Shown: positions 51,582 to 60,294, numbered from the stretch's first letter. The stretch is DNA of 64,000 bases from Tellurirhabdus rosea (GCF_026278345.1 NZ_CP111085.1:3241501-3305500), one strand, 5' to 3'. Notes: generated by a model not told the origin, from the sequence alone. Numbers and translations are program-made.

Positions 51582-52655
51582 ATGAACATTGCATTAGTTA
51601 CAGGTTCTGCCGGACTGATAGGCAGCGAATCCGTTGCCTTTTTCGCCGATAAATTTGATCTGGTTATTGGCGTCGACAACAACCTGCGGCAATACTTCTT
51701 TGGCGCCGACGGCTCAACCGACTGGAACCGTGACCGCCTCAGGGATTCGTTTTCCAACTACAAACACTACACGGCCGACATCCGCAAAGTTGAAGAGCTC
51801 GACCCCATCTTCCGCGAGTACGGGGCCGACATCAAACTCATCGTTCATACGGCGGCGCAGCCTTCGCACGACTGGGCGGCCCGCGAGCCGTTCACCGATT
51901 TCTCGGTCAACGCCAACGGCACGCTCAACCTGCTGGAGATGAACCGCCAGCACTGCCCCGAAGCGGTGTTTATCTTCACCTCGACCAACAAAGTCTACGG
52001 CGATAACCCCAACTACCTGCCGCTGATCGAAACCGAAACCCGCTGGGAGATCGACGAGTCGCACCCGTACTTCACCAACGGCATCGATGAGCACATGTCC
52101 ATCGACCACACCAAGCACTCCCTGTTTGGCGCCTCCAAAGTAGCTGCCGACATTCTGGTGCAGGAGTACGGCCGTTATTTCGGCATGAAGACGGGCGTCT
52201 TCCGGGGCGGCTGTCTGACGGGACCCAATCACTCGGGCGCCCAGCTGCACGGCTTCCTGTCGTACCTGATGAAGTGTGCCATTACGGGCAACCACTACAC
52301 CATCTTCGGTTACAAAGGCAAGCAGGTGCGCGACAACATTCACAGCCATGACCTGGTGAACATGTTCTGGCATTTTTACCAGAACCCGCGTCCGGGTGAG
52401 GTTTACAACGCGGGCGGCGGTCGTCATGCCAACTGCTCGATGCTGGAGGCCATTACCGTCTGTGAACAGATCTCAGGCAACAAGATGAACTACAGCTACT
52501 CGGAAACCAACCGGATTGGCGACCACATCTGGTACATCTCCGATCTGAGCAAGTTCAAGGAGCACTATCCGGGCTGGAACTGGGAGTATGACCTGCAGCA
52601 GACCCTGCAACAGATTCACGACAGCATGGCGCAGCGGTTGCTGGTGCAGAAGTGA
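51582..52655 (+). CDS. NAD-dependent sugar-nucleotide epimerase, CDP-paratose 2-epimerase-like
   Basis: 357 residues of the extended SDR fold. The NAD-binding loop GSAGLIGSE is at the N-terminus, then [24 protein letters not shown] and [13 protein letters not shown], matching CDP-paratose 2-epimerase (RfbE-like) of Bacteroidota and cyanobacteria. Where most SDR enzymes have YxxxK, this protein reads [11 protein letters not shown], with Phe in place of the Tyr; I recall the same in close relatives, so it is a subfamily trait. It is probably the first gene of a glycan cluster, though terminators follow it. Confidence 0.85.
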   Translation: MNIALVTGSAGLIGSESVAFFADKFDLVIGVDNNLRQYFFGADGSTDWNRDRLRDSFSNYKHYTADIRKVEELDPIFREYGADIKLIVHTAAQPSHDWAAREPFTDFSVNANGTLNLLEMNRQHCPEAVFIFTSTNKVYGDNPNYLPLIETETRWEIDESHPYFTNGIDEHMSIDHTKHSLFGASKVAADILVQEYGRYFGMKTGVFRGGCLTGPNHSGAQLHGFLSYLMKCAITGNHYTIFGYKGKQVRDNIHSHDLVNMFWHFYQNPRPGEVYNAGGGRHANCSMLEAITVCEQISGNKMNYSYSETNRIGDHIWYISDLSKFKEHYPGWNWEYDLQQTLQQIHDSMAQRLLVQK

Positions 52656-52669
52656 TATTGAGGAGTGAA

Positions 52670-52693
52670 GAACAGGCCGGAATCCGGCTTGTT
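52670..52693 (+). terminator. Hairpin downstream of the epimerase gene
   Basis: Stem GAACAGGCCGGA/TCCGGCTTGTTC with one mismatch-tolerant G-T pair, followed by a pyrimidine-rich tract (CTTCTTCCC), 14 bp past the stop codon. Confidence 0.6.
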
Positions 52694-52741
52694 CCTTCTT
52701 CCCGGTCTTCGGCGCATCGAATGCCCATTGACGAATCCATG

Positions 52742-52770
52742 AAATGTCAGTCCCCGTACGGCTGACATTT
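52742..52770 (+). terminator. Second hairpin before the GT-C gene
   Basis: 9-bp stem AAATGTCAG/CTGACATTT with an 11-nt loop and TATTT tail, 12 bp before the next start codon. It may be a terminator or an attenuator in the leader of that gene. Confidence 0.6.
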
Positions 52771-52782
52771 TATTTGAACCAT

Positions 52783-54480
52783 ATGCTTAGTTTTGATTCC
52801 AGACCAACCGTTTATTTCGTCATCGGTTACGGTCTTCTGTGGATAGTCGGTTTGATGGCAGTATCGGACGTTCCAACAGATCACTCCAGAACCTGGTGGC
52901 ATCGGAGGTCCGTGTTTCTGCTGCTTGCGTTAACTGCGCTGGTTATGCTGCGCATTCCGGTACTGGTATTTAATCAGGAACTGAATCCGGACGAAAGCCA
53001 GATGATCACGCAGGCCATGACGCTGATTATCGATCCTGTTTTCTGGCGGTCGGTTGATGGCACCACCGGCGGCCCGCTCGACAGTTACCTGCTGATTCTT
53101 CCCCACTGGCTGGGGCTTCCGTTCGACTTTATCCGGGCGCGGCTGGTTGGCCTCGGCTGCATCCTCCTGAGTGTGTGGTTTTTCTACCGGTCCGCGGAGG
53201 TCTGGTTTGGCCAGCGGGTAGCCCGGCTGGCTTTGCTGCCGCCGCTGCTGCTGCTGTCGATTACCCAGAACCCCGATTTTGTCCATTACAGCAGCGAACA
53301 TCTGCCGGTGGCCCTGCTGGGTGCCCTGTATCTGGCGGTGGCCGTTATCCAGCGATCCGAAAAGCCAACCTACGGCTGGGTCTTTCTGGCGGGCCTGCTG
53401 GCGGGGACCGTACCTTTCGCTAAACTGCAGGGCGTTCCGATGGCGTTTGTCGCGGGGCTGTTTATCCTGATTACGATTGGCTTCCGGAAAAATCTGACGG
53501 GAAGGCAAAAAGGCTCGCGGCTGTTGACGCTGGTGGCGGGCAGCGTGTTTTTTCCGCTGTTCGTCGTGATGCTGACGCTGCTGAACGGGGTTTTCGACGA
53601 TTTTATCACGTTTTACATTGTTGGCAATTTCCAGTACGGCACCGGCGGCGACTTCAACTGGCTGAAGAATCTGGCCGTTTTGTCCCATCTTGTTCAGCGC
53701 CTGCCGGAGTTTTACCTGCTGGTTGGCCTGCCGGTCCTGCTGGGTCTGGTGATGCTGCCCGCCTGGCTCAAGAGCCATTTCAAGGCAGAAGCGGACTGGG
53801 AGCCGGGCGCTTTTGTCATCGTGCTCCTGGCGGCCACGGTGCTGGCCGTGACCCGGACGGGCAGCGGCTACCCGCACCACATGCTGTTTGCGGTCATTCC
53901 GTGCGCGCTCGTTGGTTCCTGGATGCTGGCAACCTGCCTGCGGTACCTGCCCACGGCGGGCCCCAATCACCTGATCCGGTCGAGCGTGGCCGTGATTACG
54001 CTGCTGAGCTTTACCCTGCCGTTTCTGTTCAAACTGGTGAAAGGAGAGTCATTCAACCGGTATGTTCAGGGAAGCCGCGAACTGGTCCGGTCCGACGTGG
54101 CGAAATTCATTCTTCAGTACGCCCGGCCGGGAGAGCCGCTGGTGGTATGGGGCTGGATGTGCCGCTATTACGTCGAAGCGCAGATGCCGCAGGGCGTCAA
54201 CGAGAACCACTCCATCCGGAGCGCGTACGATCATCCGCTGAAACACATCTACCTGACCCGTTACGTCGGCGACCTGACCCGTTCGTTTCCGCCCGTGTTC
54301 GTCGATGCCGTGGGCTACTCGTTCTGGCTCAACGACCGGCAGCGGTACGCCCACGAACATTTTCCGGCCCTGCATACATTTATTCAGACCCATTACCGGT
54401 TTGCCGGTGAAATTGATAAAACCAGAATCTACGTCCGGGCCGACCGGTTCAAACCGGCCCGCCAGCTGGCGCAGAAATAA
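52783..54480 (+). CDS. Multi-pass GT-C-type glycosyltransferase-like membrane protein
   Basis: 565 residues from MLSFDSRPTVYFVIG; a longer frame from 52744 would run through the leader hairpin. About 12 transmembrane helices are visible. The first extracytoplasmic loop has NQELNPDESQMI, whose acidic Asp-Glu pair resembles the catalytic loop of GT39/ArnT-type lipid-linked sugar transferases. The C-terminal 130 residues (VWGWMCRYYVEAQMPQGV to the end) are soluble. It likely adds a sugar from a polyprenyl phosphate donor on the periplasmic side. It is the second gene of the cluster, 6 bp from the propeller gene. Confidence 0.75.
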   Translation: MLSFDSRPTVYFVIGYGLLWIVGLMAVSDVPTDHSRTWWHRRSVFLLLALTALVMLRIPVLVFNQELNPDESQMITQAMTLIIDPVFWRSVDGTTGGPLDSYLLILPHWLGLPFDFIRARLVGLGCILLSVWFFYRSAEVWFGQRVARLALLPPLLLLSITQNPDFVHYSSEHLPVALLGALYLAVAVIQRSEKPTYGWVFLAGLLAGTVPFAKLQGVPMAFVAGLFILITIGFRKNLTGRQKGSRLLTLVAGSVFFPLFVVMLTLLNGVFDDFITFYIVGNFQYGTGGDFNWLKNLAVLSHLVQRLPEFYLLVGLPVLLGLVMLPAWLKSHFKAEADWEPGAFVIVLLAATVLAVTRTGSGYPHHMLFAVIPCALVGSWMLATCLRYLPTAGPNHLIRSSVAVITLLSFTLPFLFKLVKGESFNRYVQGSRELVRSDVAKFILQYARPGEPLVVWGWMCRYYVEAQMPQGVNENHSIRSAYDHPLKHIYLTRYVGDLTRSFPPVFVDAVGYSFWLNDRQRYAHEHFPALHTFIQTHYRFAGEIDKTRIYVRADRFKPARQLAQK

Positions 54481-54486
54481 AGGATT

Positions 54487-55428
54487 ATGTGGACTAAAAA
54501 AGGAGTAATTTTTAAGCCCGACGGCTCGCTGCCGTTCAGCCGAACCCACGCCCAGGTTCCCTTTGCCTTCCCGATGAACGACCGTCTGCGGGTCTACTTT
54601 GCCACCCGCGATGAAGACCGGGCCTCGTCCGCCGCTTTTGTGGAACTGGATTCCAGCGATCTGTCCAACGTACTGTACGTGCACGACCGGCCCTGTCTGT
54701 CGAAAGGTGCCGTTGGCATGTTTGACGAGACCGGCACGATGCCCTCCTGGTTTCTGCGGCGGGGCGATGAAATCTGGCTGTACTATACCGGCTGGAACAA
54801 AAGCGAAACGGCCTGGTACCGGCTCGGAATCGGTCTGGCCATCAGCCGCGATGGCGGCCTGACCTTCGAGCGCAAGTACGATGGTCCGCTGCTCGACCGC
54901 TCCATCTACGACCAGGTTTGGGTGGCCCAGCCCTGCGTTCTGGCCGAAGACCAGCCCGACGGCAGTACCCGCTGGCGGATGTGGTACCTTTCGTGCACGA
55001 AGATCGAAATCATCAACAATCACCCGGAGCCGTTCTATAATGTCAAGTACGCAGAATCAGAAGACGGCATTCACTGGAACCGAAACGGGCACGTTTGCAT
55101 TGATTACGACGAGTTTACGGACGCCATCGGTCGCCCGGCCGTAATCCGGGAAGATGGCCTGTACAAAATGTATTACTCCTACCGGAACGCCAAAAACTTC
55201 CGGACCGACGCTTCGCAGAGTTACCGGCTGGGCTATGCCGAGTCTAAAGACGGCCTCAACTGGGAGCGCAAGGACGAACAGATCGGCATTGACCGGTCGA
55301 CGGACGGCTGGGATTCGCTGATGATGGACTACGCCCACGTGGTGCAGTACAACGAACAGACACTGATGTTCTACAACGGGAATGGATTCGGCGCGTCGGG
55401 ATTTGGATATGCTATTAAACAGTCGTAA
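54487..55428 (+). CDS. Five-bladed beta-propeller glycosidase-like protein
   Basis: 313 residues, no signal peptide. Repeated blades end in W-rich strands (DEIWLYYTGWN, RWRMWYLSCTK, LYKMYYSYRN, LMFYNGNGFG) and SEDGIHW/SKDGLNW motifs, the pattern of GH43/GH32/GH130-like folds. Catalytic acids are not assignable by eye. Similar cytoplasmic proteins are often found inside surface-glycan clusters of Bacteroidota and may act on nucleotide or lipid-linked sugars. It starts 6 bp after the GT-C gene, so translation is probably coupled. Confidence 0.75.
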   Translation: MWTKKGVIFKPDGSLPFSRTHAQVPFAFPMNDRLRVYFATRDEDRASSAAFVELDSSDLSNVLYVHDRPCLSKGAVGMFDETGTMPSWFLRRGDEIWLYYTGWNKSETAWYRLGIGLAISRDGGLTFERKYDGPLLDRSIYDQVWVAQPCVLAEDQPDGSTRWRMWYLSCTKIEIINNHPEPFYNVKYAESEDGIHWNRNGHVCIDYDEFTDAIGRPAVIREDGLYKMYYSYRNAKNFRTDASQSYRLGYAESKDGLNWERKDEQIGIDRSTDGWDSLMMDYAHVVQYNEQTLMFYNGNGFGASGFGYAIKQS

Positions 55429-55568
55429 GTCTGTTAGTCGTAAGTCGTAAGCAGTAAGCGGTCTGCCGCTGCGGTTGTAAATGGCTTTGCCGTCTCTCAA
55501 TCCAGCAGAGCCCCTTACGACCGCAGCAGCGGACTGCTTACGACTTGTGACTGACGACTGACGACTTA
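55421..55568. repeat. Intergenic long palindrome (copy 13)
   Basis: Left arm repeats GTCGTAAG, right arm CGACTTG/GACTGACGACT, flanking CGGTCTGCCGCTGCGG and its near complement CCGCAGCAGCGGACTG. The centre contains TCTCAATCCAGCAGAGCC. The left edge overlaps the last bases of the propeller gene. Shares arm words with copies 7 and 8. Confidence 0.85.
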
Positions 55569-55576
55569 AAGAACTT

Positions 55577-56536
55577 ATGAAAGTCAGCGTTAACATAGCA
55601 ACGTATAATCAGGTTAAGTATATCGCAGAGGCGATGGACGGGGCGTTGCGTCAGGAAACGAATTTCGAGTATGAAATCATCGTGGCCGACGACTGCTCGA
55701 CGGACGGGACGCAGGAGGTGATTCTGGAGTACGCGGCCAAATATCCCGGAAAAATCATTCCGCTGCTGCACCCGAAAAACCTGGGCGGGGCCGGAAAATT
55801 CAATGCCATCAGCGCCATTGAAACTTCGCGCGGCCAGTACATTGCCACCGTTGACGGGGATGATTATTTCTGCCACCCGCAGAAACTTCAGAAACAGGTG
55901 GATTTTCTGGACGCCCACCCCGAATGCTCGACCTGCTTCCACAACGCCCAGATTATCTGGGAAGACGGTGAGTTTGCTCCGGAACTGGTCAACGGACCGG
56001 AGCAGAAAATCATTTCGACGGTTGCGGACCTGGTGGGCGAGGAAGAAGTCTGGTTTATGGCCACCTCCAGCGTCATGTTCCGGAACGGCCTGCTGAAAGA
56101 CTATCCCGAATGGTACATGAAGTCGAAAAGCGGCGACATTCCCCGGTACATTCTGCTGGCAAAAAAGGGAAATATCGGTTATATTCCCGAAGTGATGTCG
56201 GTTTACCGCAAAAACCGGAACGGCATCAGCTTTACGGACCATAAATGGGATGCCGAATTCCTTTACAACCGCATCGGAATGTACGAAGGCATCAACCAGG
56301 AACTGGATTACCGGTTCGACAAGGTCCTGAAGAAAAATATTGCCCGGTATTACCGGATGCTGCTGGATTCAAAACAATACAATGACCGCTATTTCCGCCG
56401 GGCCGGACTGGCCCTGAAATACCTCAATCTGGGGCGGCCAAACTGGCGGATTACCAAAGAAGTAATCCGGGATTATCTGATTCCGGAATCCGTTTTGAAA
56501 ATATATAGTACGTTTCGCTTACTTCCACACCGTTGA
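55577..56536 (+). CDS. Glycosyltransferase family 2
   Basis: 319 residues. GT-A fold: VSVNIATYNQVKYIAEAMDG at the N-terminus, VADDCSTDGTQEV and the metal-binding TVDGDDYF (DxD-type). It is followed by a helical C-terminus without membrane spans (LKKNIARYYRMLLDSKQ). It transfers a nucleotide-activated sugar to a growing glycan on the cytoplasmic face. It is the fourth gene of the cluster after a palindrome, and the next GT2 starts 44 bp downstream. Confidence 0.9.
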   Translation: MKVSVNIATYNQVKYIAEAMDGALRQETNFEYEIIVADDCSTDGTQEVILEYAAKYPGKIIPLLHPKNLGGAGKFNAISAIETSRGQYIATVDGDDYFCHPQKLQKQVDFLDAHPECSTCFHNAQIIWEDGEFAPELVNGPEQKIISTVADLVGEEEVWFMATSSVMFRNGLLKDYPEWYMKSKSGDIPRYILLAKKGNIGYIPEVMSVYRKNRNGISFTDHKWDAEFLYNRIGMYEGINQELDYRFDKVLKKNIARYYRMLLDSKQYNDRYFRRAGLALKYLNLGRPNWRITKEVIRDYLIPESVLKIYSTFRLLPHR

Positions 56537-56579
56537 AGTCAGCGGTTGATTGATGACTGATGGCTAACCACATTAACGT

Positions 56580-57344
56580 ATGAAACTAAGTGTTGTTATT
56601 CCGGCTTATAACGAAGAAGAGTCGTTGCCCGAAACTCTGCGGACCCTGTACCGGACGCTGGCGAAGTATGACATTCCGCACGAAATCTGCGTAACCAACG
56701 ACAATTCGAAAGACGGGACGCTGCGGGTGTTAGACCAGTTGTCGATCGAAATTCCAACCCTGGTGTACTTCACCAATCCCGGTCCCAACGGCTTCGGCTA
56801 CGCGGTTCGCTACGGACTGGAGCGTTTTTCGGGCGACTGCGTGGCGGTCTTCATGGCCGATATGTCCGACGACCCGGAAGACCTCGTCAGGTTCTATTAC
56901 AAAATGCTCGAAGGCGACTACGACTGCGTGTTCGGGTCGCGCTGGATCAAGGGCGGCAAGGTCATCGATTATCCGGGCCTCAAAAAGTACATCAACCGGG
57001 TAGCCAACGCCATCATCCGGGTGCTCGTCGGCATCAAATACAACGATACCACCAATGCCTTCAAGCTCTACAAACGCGAGACGATGGATGGCCTCAAGCC
57101 GTTCCTGTCTCCGCACTTCAACCTGACGGTAGAACTGCCGCTAAAGGCGATTGTCCGGGGATACAGCTACGCCGTGGTGCCAAACAGCTGGACCAACCGG
57201 AAGTATGGCGAGTCGAAACTGAAAATCAAAGAGATGGGCAGCCGGTACTTTTTTATCCTGATGTACTGCCTGATCGAAAAATACTTCTCGCGCGGCGATT
57301 ACCGGAAAAAGCCGGTCAGCGTCCCGCCGAAAGCGACGGTATAA
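56580..57344 (+). CDS. Glycosyltransferase family 2, dolichol-phosphate mannosyltransferase-like
   Basis: 254 residues with the short GT-A fold of polyprenyl-phosphate sugar synthases: SVVIPAYNEEESLPETL, VTNDNSKDGT, MADMSDDPEDLVRFY and GSRWIKGGKV. No C-terminal membrane domain, like soluble Dpm1 forms. It would charge polyprenyl phosphate with a sugar, which is exactly the donor the GT-C protein at 52783-54480 needs. The two are therefore a plausible functional pair. A 27-bp perfect terminator stem follows. Confidence 0.9.
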   Translation: MKLSVVIPAYNEEESLPETLRTLYRTLAKYDIPHEICVTNDNSKDGTLRVLDQLSIEIPTLVYFTNPGPNGFGYAVRYGLERFSGDCVAVFMADMSDDPEDLVRFYYKMLEGDYDCVFGSRWIKGGKVIDYPGLKKYINRVANAIIRVLVGIKYNDTTNAFKLYKRETMDGLKPFLSPHFNLTVELPLKAIVRGYSYAVVPNSWTNRKYGESKLKIKEMGSRYFFILMYCLIEKYFSRGDYRKKPVSVPPKATV

Positions 57345-57353
57345 AGGCAGCCG

Positions 57354-57411
57354 TTTGCCAAACATCAAAAAAGACCGCAGAAACCTGCGGTCTTTTTTGA
57401 TGTTTGGCAAA
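57354..57411. terminator. Terminator with a 27-bp perfect stem
   Basis: 57354-57380 pairs without error with 57385-57411 around an AAAC tetraloop; contains A6/T6 tracts either side of GACCGCAG/CTGCGGTC. It ends the glycan cluster. The stem is longer than most intrinsic terminators. Confidence 0.92.
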
Positions 57412-57528
57412 TTTGGGCGGTATAATAAGACAATTTTCAAAAATCATCTGTACCAAGGAAACTTTGAAAATAAAATCCTATATTTCGAAAATGTATACTT
57501 AGTCCACAGGTTAACCATTTTAGTACGC

Positions 57529-58722
57529 ATGAAAAAACTTTCGCTTTACTCCTCTGTAGTAGCCCTTTCCCTTACCTTACTCACGGGATGTGAAAAAGAC
57601 AGCCTGACCGAAACCAGCGTTACGCAGGCACCCAGCCATCGTTCTGCCCGGGTGGCATCTCCTTTATCGGACGAACTGAGAGCGAAACTGGCCCGCATTC
57701 GGGCGTCGCTGCCCGAAGGTTATGAGCAGCGCGTGGAGCGAGCCGCGGGTCTGCTGCAGGACACGCACCCGGAATACAAGCAGTATGTCGAACGGGCGCT
57801 CGGCATCGAGCCGACCTCCTGCGACAACAACACGGCCGCCACGCAATGGCTGGACGAGCAGATGGCCGACTGGAATAATGATATGATCGTCCTCGCCTAT
57901 TACACCGGCATGCTGGACATTCCCACCTACGACGCGCTGGTTTTCTCGAATACTTCCGAGAACCAGACCTTTGGGGCAACCGGCGAATACTCGCACAGCA
58001 ACACGAAGGCTTTCAAAGATTTAAAACGTTTCTGGAATATCCAGTCGGACGGCATCGTGCTGGGTGCCATGCACGGAAGCATGCTGCTCGACCGCGACCG
58101 CGTGATCCGCGTCAATCAGGTCGTATACGGCGACAGCCCGCAGGCGGCGGCCTACTGGGCAGATGTGATTATTGATCTGCTGACGGAAATTCCGCAGTAC
58201 AGAAGCGGCAATCACCCGCTGTTTACGTTCAACGCATTTGCTCAATCGGCCTTCAACTTCGGTCCCTACGGCCTGATTCCCAGCAAAATTATCATGGGCG
58301 ACGGCATTCAGGATGCCTTTGCGGGCATAGGCTACGCGGATGTAGCGCCGCAGGCTATCCTCGCCCACGAATTCGGACACCACATTCAATTCCAACTCCG
58401 CCTGTTCGGAGCGAACACCCCGGAAGCCACCCGCCGCACGGAACTAATGGCGGATGCCTTCTCGGCCTACTATCTTTCCCATTCGAGAGGGGCGGCCATG
58501 CAGTGGAAGCGGGTTAAGCAGTTTTTGCAGGTCTTCTATAACATCGGCGATTGCGGCTTCACCAACAGCGGTCACCACGGCACGCCGGCCCAGCGGATGG
58601 CGGCGGCCGAATGGGGCTACAGCGTGGCCAACAACGCCCAGAAGCAGGGCCACATCCTGACGAGCCAGGAGTTTACCGCCCTTTTTGAGGCGCAGCTGCC
58701 CGCGCTGGTAGCTCCGAATTAA
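57529..58722 (+). CDS. Lipoprotein zinc metalloprotease-like protein (HEFGHH)
   Basis: 397 residues from MKKLSLYSSVVALSL, with a lipobox LTLLTGCEKD; frames upstream of this ATG run through the terminator and are rejected. HEFGHHIQFQ at about residue 280 is an HExxH zinc motif, and ELMADAFSAYY about 40 residues later gives the third ligand of a gluzincin. The N-terminal 100 residues are helical and may be a propeptide. Substrate and family are not certain. It should sit in the periplasm or on the surface by its lipid anchor. Monocistronic. Confidence 0.8.
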   Translation: MKKLSLYSSVVALSLTLLTGCEKDSLTETSVTQAPSHRSARVASPLSDELRAKLARIRASLPEGYEQRVERAAGLLQDTHPEYKQYVERALGIEPTSCDNNTAATQWLDEQMADWNNDMIVLAYYTGMLDIPTYDALVFSNTSENQTFGATGEYSHSNTKAFKDLKRFWNIQSDGIVLGAMHGSMLLDRDRVIRVNQVVYGDSPQAAAYWADVIIDLLTEIPQYRSGNHPLFTFNAFAQSAFNFGPYGLIPSKIIMGDGIQDAFAGIGYADVAPQAILAHEFGHHIQFQLRLFGANTPEATRRTELMADAFSAYYLSHSRGAAMQWKRVKQFLQVFYNIGDCGFTNSGHHGTPAQRMAAAEWGYSVANNAQKQGHILTSQEFTALFEAQLPALVAPN

Positions 58723-58741
58723 CAGGACCATTGGGGGGCAT

Positions 58742-58794
58742 AAAAGCGGCCTGTATCGTTAAACCCGGCAACGGGAACGATACAGGCCGCTTTT
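58742..58794. terminator. Bidirectional terminator
   Basis: 19-bp perfect stem (AAAAGCGGCCTGTATCGTT at 58742-58760 with 58776-58794), 15-nt loop, between convergent genes; A4/T4 at the base. Confidence 0.88.
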
Positions 58795-58821
58795 GGCGTA
58801 AAAAGGCGTCTCCGACCGGGG

Positions 58822-59154
58822 TCACAACAGGGCAAAGCCGATAGCGGTATTGACCACGTCGGCGACGACACCCAGCGCCGCGTTGATGGCCGCCTCCACC
58901 GCCAGAACGCCCAGTCCCTCGATCGTCAGCAAGACGATCCGGGTCGAGCTTTTAAAAATTTCAAAATGAAGGCGGGCCTGTTCTTCGGTAATCTGGTTCG
59001 TCACCTTCAGTTCGGTAATGAGCGCCAGGTTATCGGCCAACTGCCGGAATGCCTGTTCGGCAAAGGGTTTGGCGTCCGCAAAATGTTTTCCTAGCTGGGT
59101 TTTGGCAGCGTTCAGCATATCCAGGCCGACCTGCTGCACATTGATCTGGGGCAT
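58822..59154 (-). CDS. Hypothetical protein with hydrophobic C-terminus
   Basis: 110 residues. The first 70 are an amphipathic helical stretch (MLNAAKTQLGKHFADAKPFAEQAFRQLADNL, LHFEIFKSSTRIVLLTIEGL). The last 40 are hydrophobic and Gly/Ala-rich (LGVLAVEAAINAALGVVADVVNTAIGFALL), possibly a membrane hairpin or a self-assembling segment. I recognise no family. It follows a lipoprotein gene by 14 bp on the same strand, so the two are almost certainly one operon and likely act together. Confidence 0.7.
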   Translation of the reverse strand: MPQINVQQVGLDMLNAAKTQLGKHFADAKPFAEQAFRQLADNLALITELKVTNQITEEQARLHFEIFKSSTRIVLLTIEGLGVLAVEAAINAALGVVADVVNTAIGFALL

Positions 59155-59168
59155 ACGCGAGCAGAGAG

Positions 59169-59636
59169 TTAGTTAGAGTTGGGCTTTTCACCTCGTTTCA
59201 GGGCCAGTTGCAGCTTGACGATGGCCGTAAAGGCCGCATCGAAATTGCCCTGCAGCGGTTTGAGTTCGTTGACCGTGCGAAAGCCGATTTTGTGGAGCTT
59301 CTCCGTGTTGTCGATCATGTCCGACAAATTGCTGATCTGCTTCTGGACAATCTCATTCCGGTCGATGGCGTTGGCCCGGATGCGCAGACTGTTGAGGTCC
59401 GTCCGGACGTCGTCATAGAACGGGACGTAATTTTCGTGCCGGGCCTTGTCGGTGCCGACCTCCCGGTTCAGCTGGACAAAGAAGCGCGACACCTTTTCCT
59501 GCATCTCGGTGACCGCCTGGTCCGTGATTTCATCATAGTCGCTGATGAGCCGAACCGTCGTGCAACTCTGGAGCAGAACGAGGGCCAGAAAAAACAGGTA
59601 AAAGAGGTGTTTGTTGGATCGGGTGATAGCGTTCAT
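59169..59636 (-). CDS. Hypothetical lipoprotein, helical
   Basis: 155 residues with signal peptide and lipobox (FFLALVLLQSCTTVR). The mature part is mostly alpha-helical and rich in charged residues (YDEITDQAVTEMQEKVSRFFVQLN, RIRANAIDRNEIVQKQISNLSDMI), with coiled-coil character. No known domain. It is first in a two-gene operon with the small hydrophobic-tailed protein at 58822-59154. A membrane-linked pair with a scaffold role is a guess only. Confidence 0.75.
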   Translation of the reverse strand: MNAITRSNKHLFYLFFLALVLLQSCTTVRLISDYDEITDQAVTEMQEKVSRFFVQLNREVGTDKARHENYVPFYDDVRTDLNSLRIRANAIDRNEIVQKQISNLSDMIDNTEKLHKIGFRTVNELKPLQGNFDAAFTAIVKLQLALKRGEKPNSN

Positions 59637-59742
59637 AACGGCCTTGTGCTTAAATCAAATGTTAGTCGTAAGTCTAACAATTTTGGTAACACAAGACCCG
59701 CCCGGGGCCGGTTTATTTGCCGGCGTGAAGCAAAAGGTATTG

Positions 59743-59840
59743 AGCGAATGAGCGAATGAGTGATTGAGCGAATGAATGATTGAGCGATTGAGTAGTTCGC
59801 CGCCGCCTAAGCGGGTTAACCACTCATTCACTCATTCGCT
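59743..59840. repeat. Intergenic palindrome (copy 14), AGCGAATGAG repeats
   Basis: Left arm AGCGAATGAGCGAATGAGTG (59743-59762) and right arm CACTCATTCACTCATTCGCT (59821-59840) pair over 20 bp with one mismatch. Additional GATTGAGCGAATGAAT units lie inside the left arm and the centre is TTCGCCGCCGCC. Located in the gap between two co-directional minus-strand genes. Confidence 0.8.
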
Positions 59841-59844
59841 AAAA

Positions 59845-60294
59845 TCAGCTCCGCGTAAAAATGCCCTTCAGGCCCGGAACCTGATAAATCGCCAGCGTCA
59901 GCACTACGCCCCAGAACACGGCGCTGCCCAGCATGTAGGCAAAAATCAGGTGCCGGTGTACCCGGAACGAAACGGCAAGGGCGGTGCCGCCAATGGGCGT
60001 CAGCAGGAGCGGGGTCAGCAGCGCAATGCCCAGCATCCCCGAACGCTTCCAGATGCGGACGGCCAGACGGGTGCGGCGCGTGAATCGCCGCGGCGGCTTT
60101 TTGCTCCAGCGACGCAGCAGAAGCTGCAGGGCCTTGCCCGCATAGGTGACGGCCATCACGCTCACCATCATGCCAAGGATGGTGCAAAGGCTCGTTTCCA
60201 GCCACGACAACCCCAGAGCAATTCCCGAAATAGGACCGCCGATGAACTTGAGCGTACTGGCCAGAATGACCGGTATGTATTTGGCTATCTCCAT
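59845..60294 (-). CDS. Hypothetical small membrane protein
   Basis: 149 residues from MEIAKYIPVILASTLKF; the longer upstream frame is antisense to the YheT-like gene and is rejected. Four or so hydrophobic segments are visible, with a very basic cytoplasmic loop (RRWSKKPPRRFTRRTRLAVR) between the second and third. The Pro/Gly-rich LLTPLLLTPIGGTALAV recalls small export proteins of the COG2426 type, but the similarity is weak. No operon partner. It diverges from the YheT-like hydrolase with 63 bp between. Confidence 0.72.
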   Translation of the reverse strand: MEIAKYIPVILASTLKFIGGPISGIALGLSWLETSLCTILGMMVSVMAVTYAGKALQLLLRRWSKKPPRRFTRRTRLAVRIWKRSGMLGIALLTPLLLTPIGGTALAVSFRVHRHLIFAYMLGSAVFWGVVLTLAIYQVPGLKGIFTRS

